Assembly (NCBI RefSeq): GCF_022012335.1
Contig: NZ_JAKLTO010000002.1
Location: 434,001-498,000 of the forward strand
DNA length: 64,000 nt
Source of the DNA: Flavobacterium sp. SM15
Lineage (GTDB): Bacteria > Bacteroidota > Bacteroidia > Flavobacteriales > Flavobacteriaceae
Reading direction: 5' to 3'
The notes under the pieces are model-generated. The model made no database searches. It saw only the letters and a list, made by a program, of their open reading frames with translations, and was not told the origin of the DNA. The stretch's first letter is position 1. Each line of letters begins with the position of its first letter. This document shows positions 46,916 to 57,343 of this stretch, piece after piece. Position numbers and translations under genes: made by a program.

Positions 46916-47680
46916 ATGGCAAACAAAGTAGAAGTTAAAGAATTACTAGAAGCAGGTGTTCACTTCGGACACATGACTAGAAAATGGGATCCAAACATGG
47001 CTCCTTACATCTATATGGAGCGTAATGGTATTCACATTATCAATCTATATAAAACTGCAGCTAAAATCGAAGAGGCTAATGAAGCTTTGAAAAAAATCGC
47101 TGCATCTGGTAGAAAAGTACTTTTCGTAGCTACCAAAAAACAAGCAAAAGATATCGTTGCAGAAAAAGCTGCAGCAGCAAACATGCCTTACATCACTGAA
47201 AGATGGCCAGGTGGTATGCTAACTAACTTCGTTACTATCCGTAAAGCTGTTAAAAAAATGGCTTCTATCGATAAAATGAAGAAAGACGGTACTTTCGATA
47301 CTTTATCTAAAAAAGAAAAATTACAAATTGATCGTCTACGTGCTAAGTTAGAGAAAAACTTAGGTTCTATTGCAGACATGACTCGCCTTCCGGCTGCGTT
47401 ATTCGTTGTAGATATCAAAGCAGAACACATCGCTGTTAAAGAAGCTCAAAAGTTAAACATTCCAGTTTTCGCTATGGTTGATACCAACTCTGATCCACGT
47501 CAGGTTGATTTCGTTATCCCGGCAAACGACGATGCTTCTAAATCGATCGAAAAAGTTTTATCTTTAGTTTCTGGTGCAATCGTTGAAGGACTTTCTGACA
47601 GAAAATCTGACAAAGATGAGCAACCGGCTGGAGAAGTAGCTGAAGCAAAAGCTGAAGCAACAACTTCAACTGAAGAATAA
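46916..47680 (+). CDS. rpsB: 30S ribosomal protein S2
   Basis: About 254 residues of S2 (uS2). LLEAGVHFGHMTRKWDP, ERWPGGMLTN and FAMVDTNSDP are diagnostic. I use the ATG at 46916 (MANKVEVKELL), not an upstream ATG in the leader. The C-terminal tail is an Ala/Glu-rich extension (AEAKAEATTSTEE). Located in the usual rpsB-tsf order. Confidence 0.97.
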   Translation: MANKVEVKELLEAGVHFGHMTRKWDPNMAPYIYMERNGIHIINLYKTAAKIEEANEALKKIAASGRKVLFVATKKQAKDIVAEKAAAANMPYITERWPGGMLTNFVTIRKAVKKMASIDKMKKDGTFDTLSKKEKLQIDRLRAKLEKNLGSIADMTRLPAALFVVDIKAEHIAVKEAQKLNIPVFAMVDTNSDPRQVDFVIPANDDASKSIEKVLSLVSGAIVEGLSDRKSDKDEQPAGEVAEAKAEATTSTEE

Positions 47681-47693
47681 AAATAACCTTATC

Positions 47694-47753
47694 ATAAAGT
47701 CGTTGTGCTGATGGATGTCTACTTTTGTACCATTCTCACTATAACGACTTTAT
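47694..47753 (+). terminator. long stem-loop between rpsB and tsf
   Basis: An 11-bp perfect stem ATAAAGTCGTT / AACGACTTTAT encloses a 38-base loop and is followed by ATTTTTTTT. The loop contains TACTTTTG, an exact TAnnTTTG promoter motif. It could act as partial terminator of rpsB and promoter region of tsf. Confidence 0.6.
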
Positions 47754-47783
47754 ATTTTTTTCAAACTTAAAATTTTATACAAA

Positions 47784-48605
47784 ATGGCAACAATAACTGC
47801 TGCAGACGTAAATAAATTAAGAACCATCACCGGAGCAGGTATGATGGATTGTAAAAAAGCATTAGTGGAAGCTGATGGAGATTTCGATTTAGCAATCGAG
47901 AACTTACGTAAAAAAGGTCAAAAAGTAGCTGCAAACCGTTCTGACAGAGAATCTACAGAAGGTGCTGCAATCGCTGTTGTAAATGCTGACAACACTGCTG
48001 CGGTAGCAATCACATTAAACTGTGAGACTGACTTCGTAGGTAAAAATGAAGGTTTCGTAAAATTAGCTACTGATTTAGCTAACCAAGCATTAAACTTCGC
48101 TACTAAAGAAGAGCTTTTAGCTTCTGATTTCGGTGGAATCACTGTTGCTGAGAAACTAATCGAGCAAACTGGTGTAATCGGTGAGAAAATTGAAGTAGGT
48201 CAATTTGAGCGTTTAGAAGGAGCTTTCGTTGGTTCTTATGTTCACTCTGGAAAAATCGCTACTTTGGTTGCTTTATCTGCTAACGTTGCAGGTGCTGACG
48301 AGGCGGCTAAAAACGTAGCGATGCAAGCGGCTGCAATGAACCCAATCGCTTTAGACGAGGCGGGTGTTGATGCTTCTATCATCGAGAAAGAAGTAGAAAT
48401 TGCAAAAGAGCAATTGCGTGCAGAAGGAAAACCAGAAGCAATGTTAGACAACATCGCTAAAGGTAAAATCCAACGTTTCTACAAAGACAACACTTTAGTA
48501 AACCAAGACTACATCAAAGACGGTTCTATGAGCGTTGCTGCTTACGTTAAAACTGTTGACGGTGGTTTAACTGTTGCTGGTTTCAAACGTGTAGCTTTAG
48601 GATAA
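47784..48605 (+). CDS. tsf: elongation factor Ts
   Basis: A 273-residue EF-Ts, the nucleotide exchange factor for EF-Tu. The N-terminal UBA-like start, VNKLRTITGAGMMDCKKAL, and the core NCETDFVGKNEGF are diagnostic. The C-terminal GKIQRFYKDNTLVNQDYIKD is typical. It follows rpsB by about 100 bases with a long stem-loop between, and ends at a strong terminator. Confidence 0.97.
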   Translation: MATITAADVNKLRTITGAGMMDCKKALVEADGDFDLAIENLRKKGQKVAANRSDRESTEGAAIAVVNADNTAAVAITLNCETDFVGKNEGFVKLATDLANQALNFATKEELLASDFGGITVAEKLIEQTGVIGEKIEVGQFERLEGAFVGSYVHSGKIATLVALSANVAGADEAAKNVAMQAAAMNPIALDEAGVDASIIEKEVEIAKEQLRAEGKPEAMLDNIAKGKIQRFYKDNTLVNQDYIKDGSMSVAAYVKTVDGGLTVAGFKRVALG

Positions 48606-48629
48606 TCAATCTAAACTCAGAATATAGAA

Positions 48630-48658
48630 AACCTCAATCGAAAGATTGGGGTTTTTTT
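48630..48658 (+). terminator. terminator of tsf
   Basis: AACCTCAATC / GATTGGGGTT stem with a GAAA tetraloop, then a run of T, 25 bases after the tsf stop. Confidence 0.9.
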
Positions 48659-48680
48659 ATGCAACCTATTTTATACATCA

Positions 48681-48709
48681 AAAAAAAAGCGAACCCGAAA
48701 GTTCGCTTT
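48681..48709 (-). terminator. terminator of the Dcp-type peptidase gene
   Basis: AAAGCGAAC / GTTCGCTTT stem read on the minus strand and followed by a T-run. Confidence 0.85.
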
Positions 48710-48714
48710 ACAAA

Positions 48715-50838
48715 TTATTTCTTCTTGATTATCGGAAAGTTTCTGGCCCGCATCAGCGCATCGGAAGTTGCAGCTTTACCTCTGAATTTTTTGTAAGCAA
48801 TCTCCGGATCGATAGTATTCCCAACGCTGAACACATTTTCCAACAAACGTTTCGCCACTTCTTTGTCATACAATCCTTTTCCATCAACGGTAAACGCTTC
48901 CGTAGCATCGGCACTGATTACATCGGCCCATAAATAACCATAATATCCAGCAGCATAATCATCTCCGGAAAATATATGCCCGAATTGTGGGATTCTGTGA
49001 CGCATAACAATTTCTGCCGGCATATTCAATTTCTTCAACGTTTCTTTCTCAAATTGCTTCGGATCAATATTCGGGTTCTCGAACAAGTGTAATTTCATAT
49101 CCACCAATGCACTGGAAAGCGTTTCCACAGTAGAAAAACCTTCGTTAAAAGTGGCGGCTTTTTCAATTCGCTCTACTAAAGACATTGGCATCGGTTCACC
49201 TGTTTTATAATGCAAGGCAAACTTATTCAACACTTCCGGAGTGGAAAGCCAACGCTCTAAAATCTGAGAAGGGAATTCCACATAATCCCTCGGCGTATTG
49301 GTTCCCGACAAAGACGGATACGTCACATTGGAGCACAAACCATGTAAAGCATGTCCAAATTCATGAAACAACGTATTGGCATCGTCCCAGGAAATCAAAA
49401 TCGGTTCGTTGTCATTTCCTTTGATGAAATTGCAATTATTGGAAACAATCGTAGGCACTTCTTTACCGTCAATATTACTTTGCTCTCGGTAAGAAGTCAT
49501 CCAGGCCCCGGAACGTTTTCCCTTGCGCGCATAAGGATCAAAATACCATAGACCAACAACTTTTCCAGTCGATTTTTTAGACACTTCCCAAACTCGTACA
49601 TCCGAATAAAAAACAGGAACATTGGAAATTTGTTTAAAGCTCAAATCGAAAACCGCTCCTGCCACCCAAAACATACCTTCTCTAAGCTTTTCCAACTGCA
49701 AATAAGGTTTGATTTGATTTGCATCAACATCGTACTTCGCTTTACGCACTTTTTCGGCATAATAACGATAATCCCACGGCGCAATTTTAAACCCCCCACC
49801 TTCGGCATCAACCATTTTTTGCATATCGACTACATCCTGAAGTACTTTCTCAACAGCTGGCTGCCAAACCGATTCCATTAATGCTAGTGTTTTCTCAGGT
49901 TTCTGTGCCATAGTATTGGACAAACTCCAATCGGCAAAAGTCTCAAAACCAAGCAATTTTGCTTTTTCGGCGCGCAGTTTTAAAATCTGCACTAAAACGG
50001 TATTCGTATTATTAGCATTAGCATTGTCTCCGCGGCTGGTGAAAATCTTAAAAGCTTTTTCTCTTAAATCTCTTCTGTCGGAAAACGTCAAAAACGGTTC
50101 CATCGAAGACCTTGTATTGGCAATACAACCCATCACCTTAAGGTTTCTTTCTTTTGCTTCCGCGATTGCCGCATTTTTTAGTTCTGCTGGTAAACCGGCA
50201 AAGTCTGCTTCTGTTTTCAGTTCCAGATAGTAATCGTTTTCATCGGCCAACAGATTTTGACTGAACTTGGTAAAAAGCGACGCCAATTCCTGATTGATCT
50301 GTGCAATTCTAGTTTTGCTGTTCGCATCTGCTTTGGCTCCTTCGCGCACAAAATTCGAGTAATGAAACCAAACCAGACGTTGCTGTTCCGGTGTTAGTTT
50401 ATTTTTGCTTGGAGAATTATAAACCGACGCAATTCGATTAAAAAGCTTGGCATTTTGATAAAACTTATCTCTGGCTTCCGAGAATTTAGGCGACATTTCA
50501 GTTTCGATTGCCGAAAATTCGGCACTGTTCAAATTAGAGCTGTATAAATCAAAAACCGCTTTTACCTGACTTTGCATCTTCCCTGCTTTTTCAATAGCTG
50601 CAATTGTATTTTCAAAAGTTGCCGGTTTAGGATTGTTGGCAATCTTATCCAGTTCAACAAGTTTTTCCTGAATTGCAGCAGTGATAGCCGGCTTGAAATC
50701 GTTCAATTTATAATCGGCAAAAGCGGGTACACCGCCATACAACCCTGTCCATTTGTTCAAAAGAGAATTTGGGTTGGTCTGAGCTTGGGATGTTAATATC
50801 GGAGTACTCATAAGTAAAGTCAAAATTATTTTTTTCAT
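48715..50838 (-). CDS. dcp: M3 family metallopeptidase (peptidyl-dipeptidase Dcp type)
   Basis: A 707-residue secreted zinc peptidase. A signal peptide (MKKIILTLLMSTPILTSQAQ) precedes a mostly helical protein. The zinc motif HEFGH lies near residue 491, within TLFHEFGHALHGL, and a downstream Glu is expected in the ESTE-like region. The family cuts dipeptides from peptide C-termini in the periplasm and length agrees with Dcp. It is monocistronic, with tandem promoter motifs upstream. Confidence 0.92.
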   Translation of the reverse strand: MKKIILTLLMSTPILTSQAQTNPNSLLNKWTGLYGGVPAFADYKLNDFKPAITAAIQEKLVELDKIANNPKPATFENTIAAIEKAGKMQSQVKAVFDLYSSNLNSAEFSAIETEMSPKFSEARDKFYQNAKLFNRIASVYNSPSKNKLTPEQQRLVWFHYSNFVREGAKADANSKTRIAQINQELASLFTKFSQNLLADENDYYLELKTEADFAGLPAELKNAAIAEAKERNLKVMGCIANTRSSMEPFLTFSDRRDLREKAFKIFTSRGDNANANNTNTVLVQILKLRAEKAKLLGFETFADWSLSNTMAQKPEKTLALMESVWQPAVEKVLQDVVDMQKMVDAEGGGFKIAPWDYRYYAEKVRKAKYDVDANQIKPYLQLEKLREGMFWVAGAVFDLSFKQISNVPVFYSDVRVWEVSKKSTGKVVGLWYFDPYARKGKRSGAWMTSYREQSNIDGKEVPTIVSNNCNFIKGNDNEPILISWDDANTLFHEFGHALHGLCSNVTYPSLSGTNTPRDYVEFPSQILERWLSTPEVLNKFALHYKTGEPMPMSLVERIEKAATFNEGFSTVETLSSALVDMKLHLFENPNIDPKQFEKETLKKLNMPAEIVMRHRIPQFGHIFSGDDYAAGYYGYLWADVISADATEAFTVDGKGLYDKEVAKRLLENVFSVGNTIDPEIAYKKFRGKAATSDALMRARNFPIIKKK

Positions 50839-50857
50839 ATTCCGTTTTGGGTTTTAT

Positions 50858-50875
50858 CAAAAGTAATCAAAAATA
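50858..50875 (-). promoter_or_regulatory. tandem -7 elements of the Dcp-type gene
   Basis: Minus-strand TACTTTTG (50858-50865) and TATTTTTG (50868-50875) are both exact TAnnTTTG matches, 20-37 bases before the start codon. Confidence 0.5.
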
Positions 50876-50891
50876 GAAGCGCATAATTGCA

Positions 50892-50899
50892 TAAATTTG
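50892..50899 (+). promoter_or_regulatory. -7 element of the queuosine-precursor transporter gene
   Basis: TAAATTTG is an exact match, 20 bases before the ATG at 50920. It lies downstream of an alternative TTG start at 50887 and so excludes that start. Confidence 0.6.
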
Positions 50900-50919
50900 A
50901 GAAATCAGAAAACGACTCT

Positions 50920-51588
50920 ATGTTCAAAACAAAAAAAGACATTGTCTATGTCATACTTGCCGGCATTTTCATCACTAATGCCATCGTTGCCGAATTGACT
51001 GGTGGAAAACTCATCCAGATTGGCCCCTTCATAATGAGCATTGGAATTTTACCTTGGCCGATTGTATTTATCACTACGGACATCATCAACGAACATTTTG
51101 GCCGTGACGGAGTGAAAAAACTTTCGTTTATAACCGCTGGGCTTATCGCCTATTGCATCCTGATTTTATTCATCGGAACAAAAATACCAGCCTTTGTAAC
51201 GGGTGAAACCGTAAACGACGAGCAATTCTACGCGGTTTTCGGACAAGGTTTGTTCATTATGGTAGCCAGCATCATAGCATTTCTCGTATCACAATTAATC
51301 GATGTAAGTGTATTTTGGTTTTTACGACACAAAACCGGCAAAAAAATGATCTGGCTACGAAGCACCGGATCGACCATCATCTCCCAATTAATAGACAGCT
51401 TTATCGTTTCAGGAATAGCCTTTTGGCTTACCGGAAAAATTACCACCACCCAATACCTGAACATGTCAATAACCGGTTATACGTTCAAATTAATTTTAGC
51501 AGTTGCCTTAACTCCTTTAATTTATCTGGGGCATTACTTAATCGAAAAATATTTACACGAAACCGATACCAAAACCGATGAACGATAA
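50920..51588 (+). CDS. yhhQ: queuosine precursor transporter (YhhQ/VUT family)
   Basis: About 222 residues with six to seven membrane helices, matching the YhhQ family that imports queuosine precursors (preQ0/preQ1-like bases). Family-typical features are FITNAIVAELTGGKLI, PWPIVFITTDIINEHFG and QLIDSFIVSGIAFWL. The start is ATG 50920 (MFKTKKDIVYVI). It overlaps the tag gene by 11 bases at the 3' end. Confidence 0.9.
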   Translation: MFKTKKDIVYVILAGIFITNAIVAELTGGKLIQIGPFIMSIGILPWPIVFITTDIINEHFGRDGVKKLSFITAGLIAYCILILFIGTKIPAFVTGETVNDEQFYAVFGQGLFIMVASIIAFLVSQLIDVSVFWFLRHKTGKKMIWLRSTGSTIISQLIDSFIVSGIAFWLTGKITTTQYLNMSITGYTFKLILAVALTPLIYLGHYLIEKYLHETDTKTDER

Positions 51589-52141
51589 AAACAGATGCGC
51601 CTGGTGCGAAAAAGACGATTTGTACCGCAACTACCACGATACCGAATGGGGCGTTCCCGTTTACGACGACCAGAAAATTTTTGAATTCCTGACTTTGGAA
51701 ACCTTTCAGGCAGGACTGAGCTGGTACACGGTTTTGGCCAAACGCGAAAACTTTCGCAAAGCCTTCGACAATTTCGATTACAAAAAGGTTGCTAAGTATT
51801 CCGAAGATAAAATAGAAGACTTGAAACAAGACGCAGCGATCATTAGAAACGGAATGAAAATTAAAGCTGCGGTCACCAATGCAATTGCCTTTATGGAAGT
51901 CCAGAAAGAATTCGGAACGTTTTCAAAATACATTTGGGGCTTTGTAAATGGTAAGCCAATCGACAACAATTGCAAAACCCTGAAAGACGTTCCCGCCACA
52001 ACCGAAATCTCAGACCAACTGAGTAAAGATTTAAAAAAACGCGGGTTCAAATTTGTGGGTTCCACCGTGGTATATGCACACATGCAGGCGACAGGCATGG
52101 TAAACGATCATGTGGAAGATTGCTGGACGAGATACAAATAA
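51578..52141 (+). CDS. tag: DNA-3-methyladenine glycosylase I
   Basis: A 187-residue base-excision enzyme that removes 3-methyladenine. The start CAWCEKDDLYRNYHDTEWGVPVYDD and the SWYTVLAKRENFRKAF helix are diagnostic, and the zinc ligands (early Cys and His with a C-terminal HVEDC) are visible. It overlaps the yhhQ-type gene by 11 bases and probably shares its promoter. Confidence 0.94.
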   Translation: MNDKNRCAWCEKDDLYRNYHDTEWGVPVYDDQKIFEFLTLETFQAGLSWYTVLAKRENFRKAFDNFDYKKVAKYSEDKIEDLKQDAAIIRNGMKIKAAVTNAIAFMEVQKEFGTFSKYIWGFVNGKPIDNNCKTLKDVPATTEISDQLSKDLKKRGFKFVGSTVVYAHMQATGMVNDHVEDCWTRYK

Positions 52142-52214
52142 GCAGGCGCTGTATTCAATTACAGCCCTTCAACGATAATTCAAAATTTATCATTCAGAAT
52201 TTAAAATAAACTAC

Positions 52215-52222
52215 TACATTTG
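52215..52222 (+). promoter_or_regulatory. -7 element of the thiamin operon
   Basis: TACATTTG is an exact TAnnTTTG match immediately before the TPP riboswitch; transcription would start about where the aptamer begins. Confidence 0.65.
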
Positions 52223-52227
52223 TCTCG

Positions 52228-52305
52228 CTTTAGGGGTGTCTGTTTCATGCAGGCTGAGATTTTACCCTCTGAACCTGATCTAGTTCATACTAGCGTAGGG
52301 AAAAG
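52228..52305 (+). promoter_or_regulatory. TPP riboswitch (THI element)
   Basis: The aptamer core is unmistakable: GGGGTGTC, then GCTGAGA (52253-52259), then ACCCTCTGAACCTGATC and CATACTAGCGTAGGGA. The P1 helix is closed by CTTT (52228-52231) and AAAG (52302-52305). It senses thiamin diphosphate and heads thiS-thiC-...-thiF. Confidence 0.97.
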
Positions 52306-52346
52306 TAAGATGACTTCATTTGAGTGCTTTCACGCACGTATTGCAG

Positions 52347-52388
52347 CCATTCCTAAAGTATTTTGCTATACTAAACCAACAGGAATGG
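52347..52388 (+). promoter_or_regulatory. putative expression platform hiding the thiS start codon
   Basis: CCATTCCT (52347-52354) is perfectly complementary to AGGAATGG (52381-52388), which contains the thiS ATG (52385). A nested stem AGTAT / ATACT (52357-52361 with 52368-52372) extends it. No T-run follows, so repression would be at translation rather than termination. Confidence 0.6.
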
Positions 52389-52591
52389 AACTAAAAATCA
52401 ACAACCAGCACAAACAGTTCGAAGCCGAAACGCTTTCCGTTCAGGCCTTGCTCGATCTTGAATTCCCGAACAAACAAAACGGAATCGCTTTCGCCATCAA
52501 CAATTCGGTCGTTCCAAAAACCGAATGGACAACAACTGCCCTATCCGAAACCGACGAAATTTTAATCATCACAGCCACACAAGGCGGATAA
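52385..52591 (+). CDS. thiS: thiamin biosynthesis sulfur carrier ThiS
   Basis: A 68-residue ubiquitin-like sulfur carrier. It ends in the required Gly-Gly (TATQGG) that ThiF adenylylates. The core has the small beta-grasp pattern ELKINNQHKQFEAETLSVQALLDLE. The upstream open frame is riboswitch and leader, so I start at 52385. First gene of the operon. Confidence 0.94.
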   Translation: MELKINNQHKQFEAETLSVQALLDLEFPNKQNGIAFAINNSVVPKTEWTTTALSETDEILIITATQGG

Positions 52592-54602
<2,011 letters not shown>

Positions 54603-54664
54603 AGCTATTCATCAACGTAAAGAACGCCCCAACTCTAGTTTGTTGTCCAATTAATTTAAGAACC

Positions 54665-55240
54665 ATGATTGTAATTACACCACACAACTGCATAGAGAAT
54701 GAAAGCAACTACATCCACGCCCTTTTTGAAGAAGGGCTGGACTTGCTTCATGTAAGAAAACCGGATTTTACAGAAACTGAAATGAGAACATACATCAATG
54801 GAATTCAACCGAAATTTCACCACAAAATCGTGTTGCATCAATTTCATCATTTGGCGGAAGAATTCTACTTCGACCGCATTCATCTTTCCAATCCAAATCA
54901 GTCGTTACCCAATAGACCTATAGATCGTAAGTCAACTTCCTCCCATAGCATTGAAGCTTTTAATCTTTTGGGAAGCGACTATGATTATGCCTTTCTAAGT
55001 CCGGTGTATCCGAGCATTTCAAAAATCGGTTATCGCTCTAAAATCAACCTTACGGAAACTGTAAAACAACGCACCAATTTCAAAACTAAGCTCGTTGCTC
55101 TTGGAGGCATAGACACGGACAACATTCAACAAACCTTGAAAAACGGTTTTGACGATGTTGCGCTTTTAGGAACCATTTGGCTAAGTGCTAACCCTTTAGA
55201 AACTTTTAAAAAATGTCAGCAAATCGTCCATTCGTTTTAA
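54665..55240 (+). CDS. thiamin phosphate synthase-like protein (ThiE/TenI family)
   Basis: A 191-residue TIM-barrel protein related to ThiE and TenI. Segments such as GLDLLHVRKPDF, FLSPVYPSISKIGY and VALGGIDTDNI fit the family. The phosphate-binding loop is kept, but QxRxK-type residues are altered (LHVRKP). A second, more canonical thiE follows in the same operon, so this one may be a TenI-type isomerase that aromatises the thiazole, or a divergent ThiE. It overlaps thiD by 28 bases. Confidence 0.8.
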   Translation: MIVITPHNCIENESNYIHALFEEGLDLLHVRKPDFTETEMRTYINGIQPKFHHKIVLHQFHHLAEEFYFDRIHLSNPNQSLPNRPIDRKSTSSHSIEAFNLLGSDYDYAFLSPVYPSISKIGYRSKINLTETVKQRTNFKTKLVALGGIDTDNIQQTLKNGFDDVALLGTIWLSANPLETFKKCQQIVHSF

Positions 55241-55968
55241 GCATTGCAGGATTTGACCCTTCTGGTGGTGCCGGAGTTTTAGCTGATATTAAAACTTTTG
55301 AACAGCATCGGGTGTACGGCTTATCCATCATAACCGGAAATACCATTCAGACCGAAAACAGCTTCCAATCGATACAATGGATGGATTTAGACTTTGTATT
55401 GGATTCTGTCAGAACGCTTTTTGAACATTACGAAATCGAAGCGGTTAAAATAGGAATAGTTCCCTCGTTGGCTTTTCTGAAAAAAATTATTTTGGAAATC
55501 AAGCAATCCTCCACAAGAACCAAAATCGTTTGGGACACGGTGCTGAAATCTACCACAGAATTTGAATTCATAAGGCTTGGCACCCAAACTGAATTGTTCG
55601 AAATTTTGAATCAAATCGATTTAATCACACCTAATTATCAGGAAATAAAAAAACTAAATCCAGGAAAGACTTCTGGGGAAGAAATAGCAAAAGAGCTTTC
55701 ACAGTACTGCGCGGTTTTGCTCAAAGGCGGTCATCATCCGCAAGAAAAAGGCACCGATTACCTGTTTACAAATGATAAAATCATCAAAATTAACCCATTA
55801 GCAACAGGGATAAGTGAAAAACATGGTTCAGGCTGTGTGCTTTCCTCTGCCATTGCGGCAAATCTGGCACTAAACAACAACCTGTCCACTTCTTGTAAAA
55901 AGGCAAAGCTTTACATTGAAAACTACTTAAACTCGAACAACACACTTTTAGGATACCATTATGTTTAG
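55213..55968 (+). CDS. thiD: hydroxymethylpyrimidine/phosphomethylpyrimidine kinase ThiD
   Basis: A 251-residue ribokinase-fold kinase that doubly phosphorylates HMP. N-terminal SIAGFDPSGGAGVLADIKTF, the central LLKGGHHPQEKGTDYL and the anion-hole motif KHGSGCVLSSAIAANLAL are all present. It overlaps the thiE-like gene by 28 bases and thiE by 8 bases. Confidence 0.95.
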   Translation: MSANRPFVLSIAGFDPSGGAGVLADIKTFEQHRVYGLSIITGNTIQTENSFQSIQWMDLDFVLDSVRTLFEHYEIEAVKIGIVPSLAFLKKIILEIKQSSTRTKIVWDTVLKSTTEFEFIRLGTQTELFEILNQIDLITPNYQEIKKLNPGKTSGEEIAKELSQYCAVLLKGGHHPQEKGTDYLFTNDKIIKINPLATGISEKHGSGCVLSSAIAANLALNNNLSTSCKKAKLYIENYLNSNNTLLGYHYV

Positions 55969-56584
55969 CAAATTACAATACATCTCACAAGGCGACACGG
56001 TAGAACAACAACTCTACAACATCCACCAAGCGCTCGATCACGGCTGCGACTGGATTCAGCTTCGTTTCAAAAATGGTAATCTTCACAGCGATTTAGTACT
56101 TGCTGAGGCGGTTAAAATTTTATGTGAAAAATATCAGGCAACGTTCATCATCAATGACAAAGTATATTTGACAAAAGAGATCAATGCAGACGGAGTTCAT
56201 CTTGGTTTAACTGATATGAAAATCCAGGAAGCGAGAAAAATCTTGGGCAACCGGAAAATAATTGGCGGCACAGCCAACACTTTAGAAGACGTTTTACAAC
56301 GAATAAAAGAACGATGCGATTATATTGGCTTGGGACCTTTTCGTTTTACTACAACCAAAGAGGAACTTAGTCCAATTTTAGGTTTTGACGGCTATCGAAC
56401 ACTCATCGATCAATTATCGGATCAAGATTTGGAAACTCCAATTTATGCGATTGGAGGAATTCGACCAGATGATATTGAAGCCCTGCTCAACATTGGTATT
56501 TACGGCATAGCTGTTTCAGGAATCATTACTCAAGCACCTCAACTTATTACACAACTCAACGAAAAATTATATGTCAACTTTTAA
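55961..56584 (+). CDS. thiE: thiamin phosphate synthase ThiE
   Basis: A 207-residue TIM-barrel that joins HMP-diphosphate to the thiazole phosphate. Canonical features are [50 protein letters not shown] and [10 protein letters not shown]. Of the two ThiE-like proteins of this operon it is the one with the complete substrate-binding set. It overlaps thiG by 14 bases. Confidence 0.94.
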   Translation: MFSKLQYISQGDTVEQQLYNIHQALDHGCDWIQLRFKNGNLHSDLVLAEAVKILCEKYQATFIINDKVYLTKEINADGVHLGLTDMKIQEARKILGNRKIIGGTANTLEDVLQRIKERCDYIGLGPFRFTTTKEELSPILGFDGYRTLIDQLSDQDLETPIYAIGGIRPDDIEALLNIGIYGIAVSGIITQAPQLITQLNEKLYVNF

Positions 56585-57341
56585 AATAGCTGATAAAACC
56601 TTTACTTCCCGTTTGTTTTTAGGAACGGGAAAATTTGGTTCGAACCTTCAAATGGAAGAAGCCATTCTTGCTTCTGAAAGCGAATTGGTCACCGTAGCGT
56701 TAAAACGCGTCGATTTGGAAACCGAAACCGATGCCATTTTATCACACCTTAATCATTCCCATATTAATTTACTGCCGAATACTTCCGGAGCCCGAAATGC
56801 CAAAGAAGCGATCTTTGCAGCTCAATTAGCAAGGGAAGCTCTGCAAACCAATTGGCTGAAACTCGAAATTCATCCCGATCCGAAGTATTTGCTTCCCGAT
56901 CCGATTGAAACTTTAAAAGCCACAGAAGAACTGGCTAAACTCGGCTTTATTATTCTACCTTACATTCACGCCGATCCGGTTTTGTGCAAGCGCCTGGAAG
57001 ATGTGGGAACGGCTGCGGTTATGCCGTTGGGCTCTCCTATCGGAAGTAATAAAGGTTTGAAAACTGACGACTTTTTAGAAATCATTATCGAACAAAGTAA
57101 AGTTCCGGTGATTGTGGATGCGGGAATCGGAGCGCCTTCCCACGCCGCCAAAGCCATGGAAATGGGTGCCGATGCCGTTTTAGTAAACACCGCAATCGCC
57201 GTAGCCGGAAATCCAAAATTAATGGCTGAAGCCTTCAAAGAAGCTGTAAATGCCGGACGAAAAGCCTACGAAGCCCAATTGGCCCAAACCGCAAACAAAG
57301 CAGTAGCTTCCAGCCCATTGACCGCCTTTTTATACGAGTAA
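56571..57341 (+). CDS. thiG: thiazole synthase ThiG
   Basis: A 256-residue TIM-barrel thiazole synthase that uses DXP, dehydroglycine and ThiS thiocarboxylate. [42 protein letters not shown] and [20 protein letters not shown] are diagnostic. It lies two bases before thiH and uses the ThiH route for its imine rather than glycine oxidase. Confidence 0.96.
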   Translation: MSTFKIADKTFTSRLFLGTGKFGSNLQMEEAILASESELVTVALKRVDLETETDAILSHLNHSHINLLPNTSGARNAKEAIFAAQLAREALQTNWLKLEIHPDPKYLLPDPIETLKATEELAKLGFIILPYIHADPVLCKRLEDVGTAAVMPLGSPIGSNKGLKTDDFLEIIIEQSKVPVIVDAGIGAPSHAAKAMEMGADAVLVNTAIAVAGNPKLMAEAFKEAVNAGRKAYEAQLAQTANKAVASSPLTAFLYE

Positions 57342-57343
57342 CA

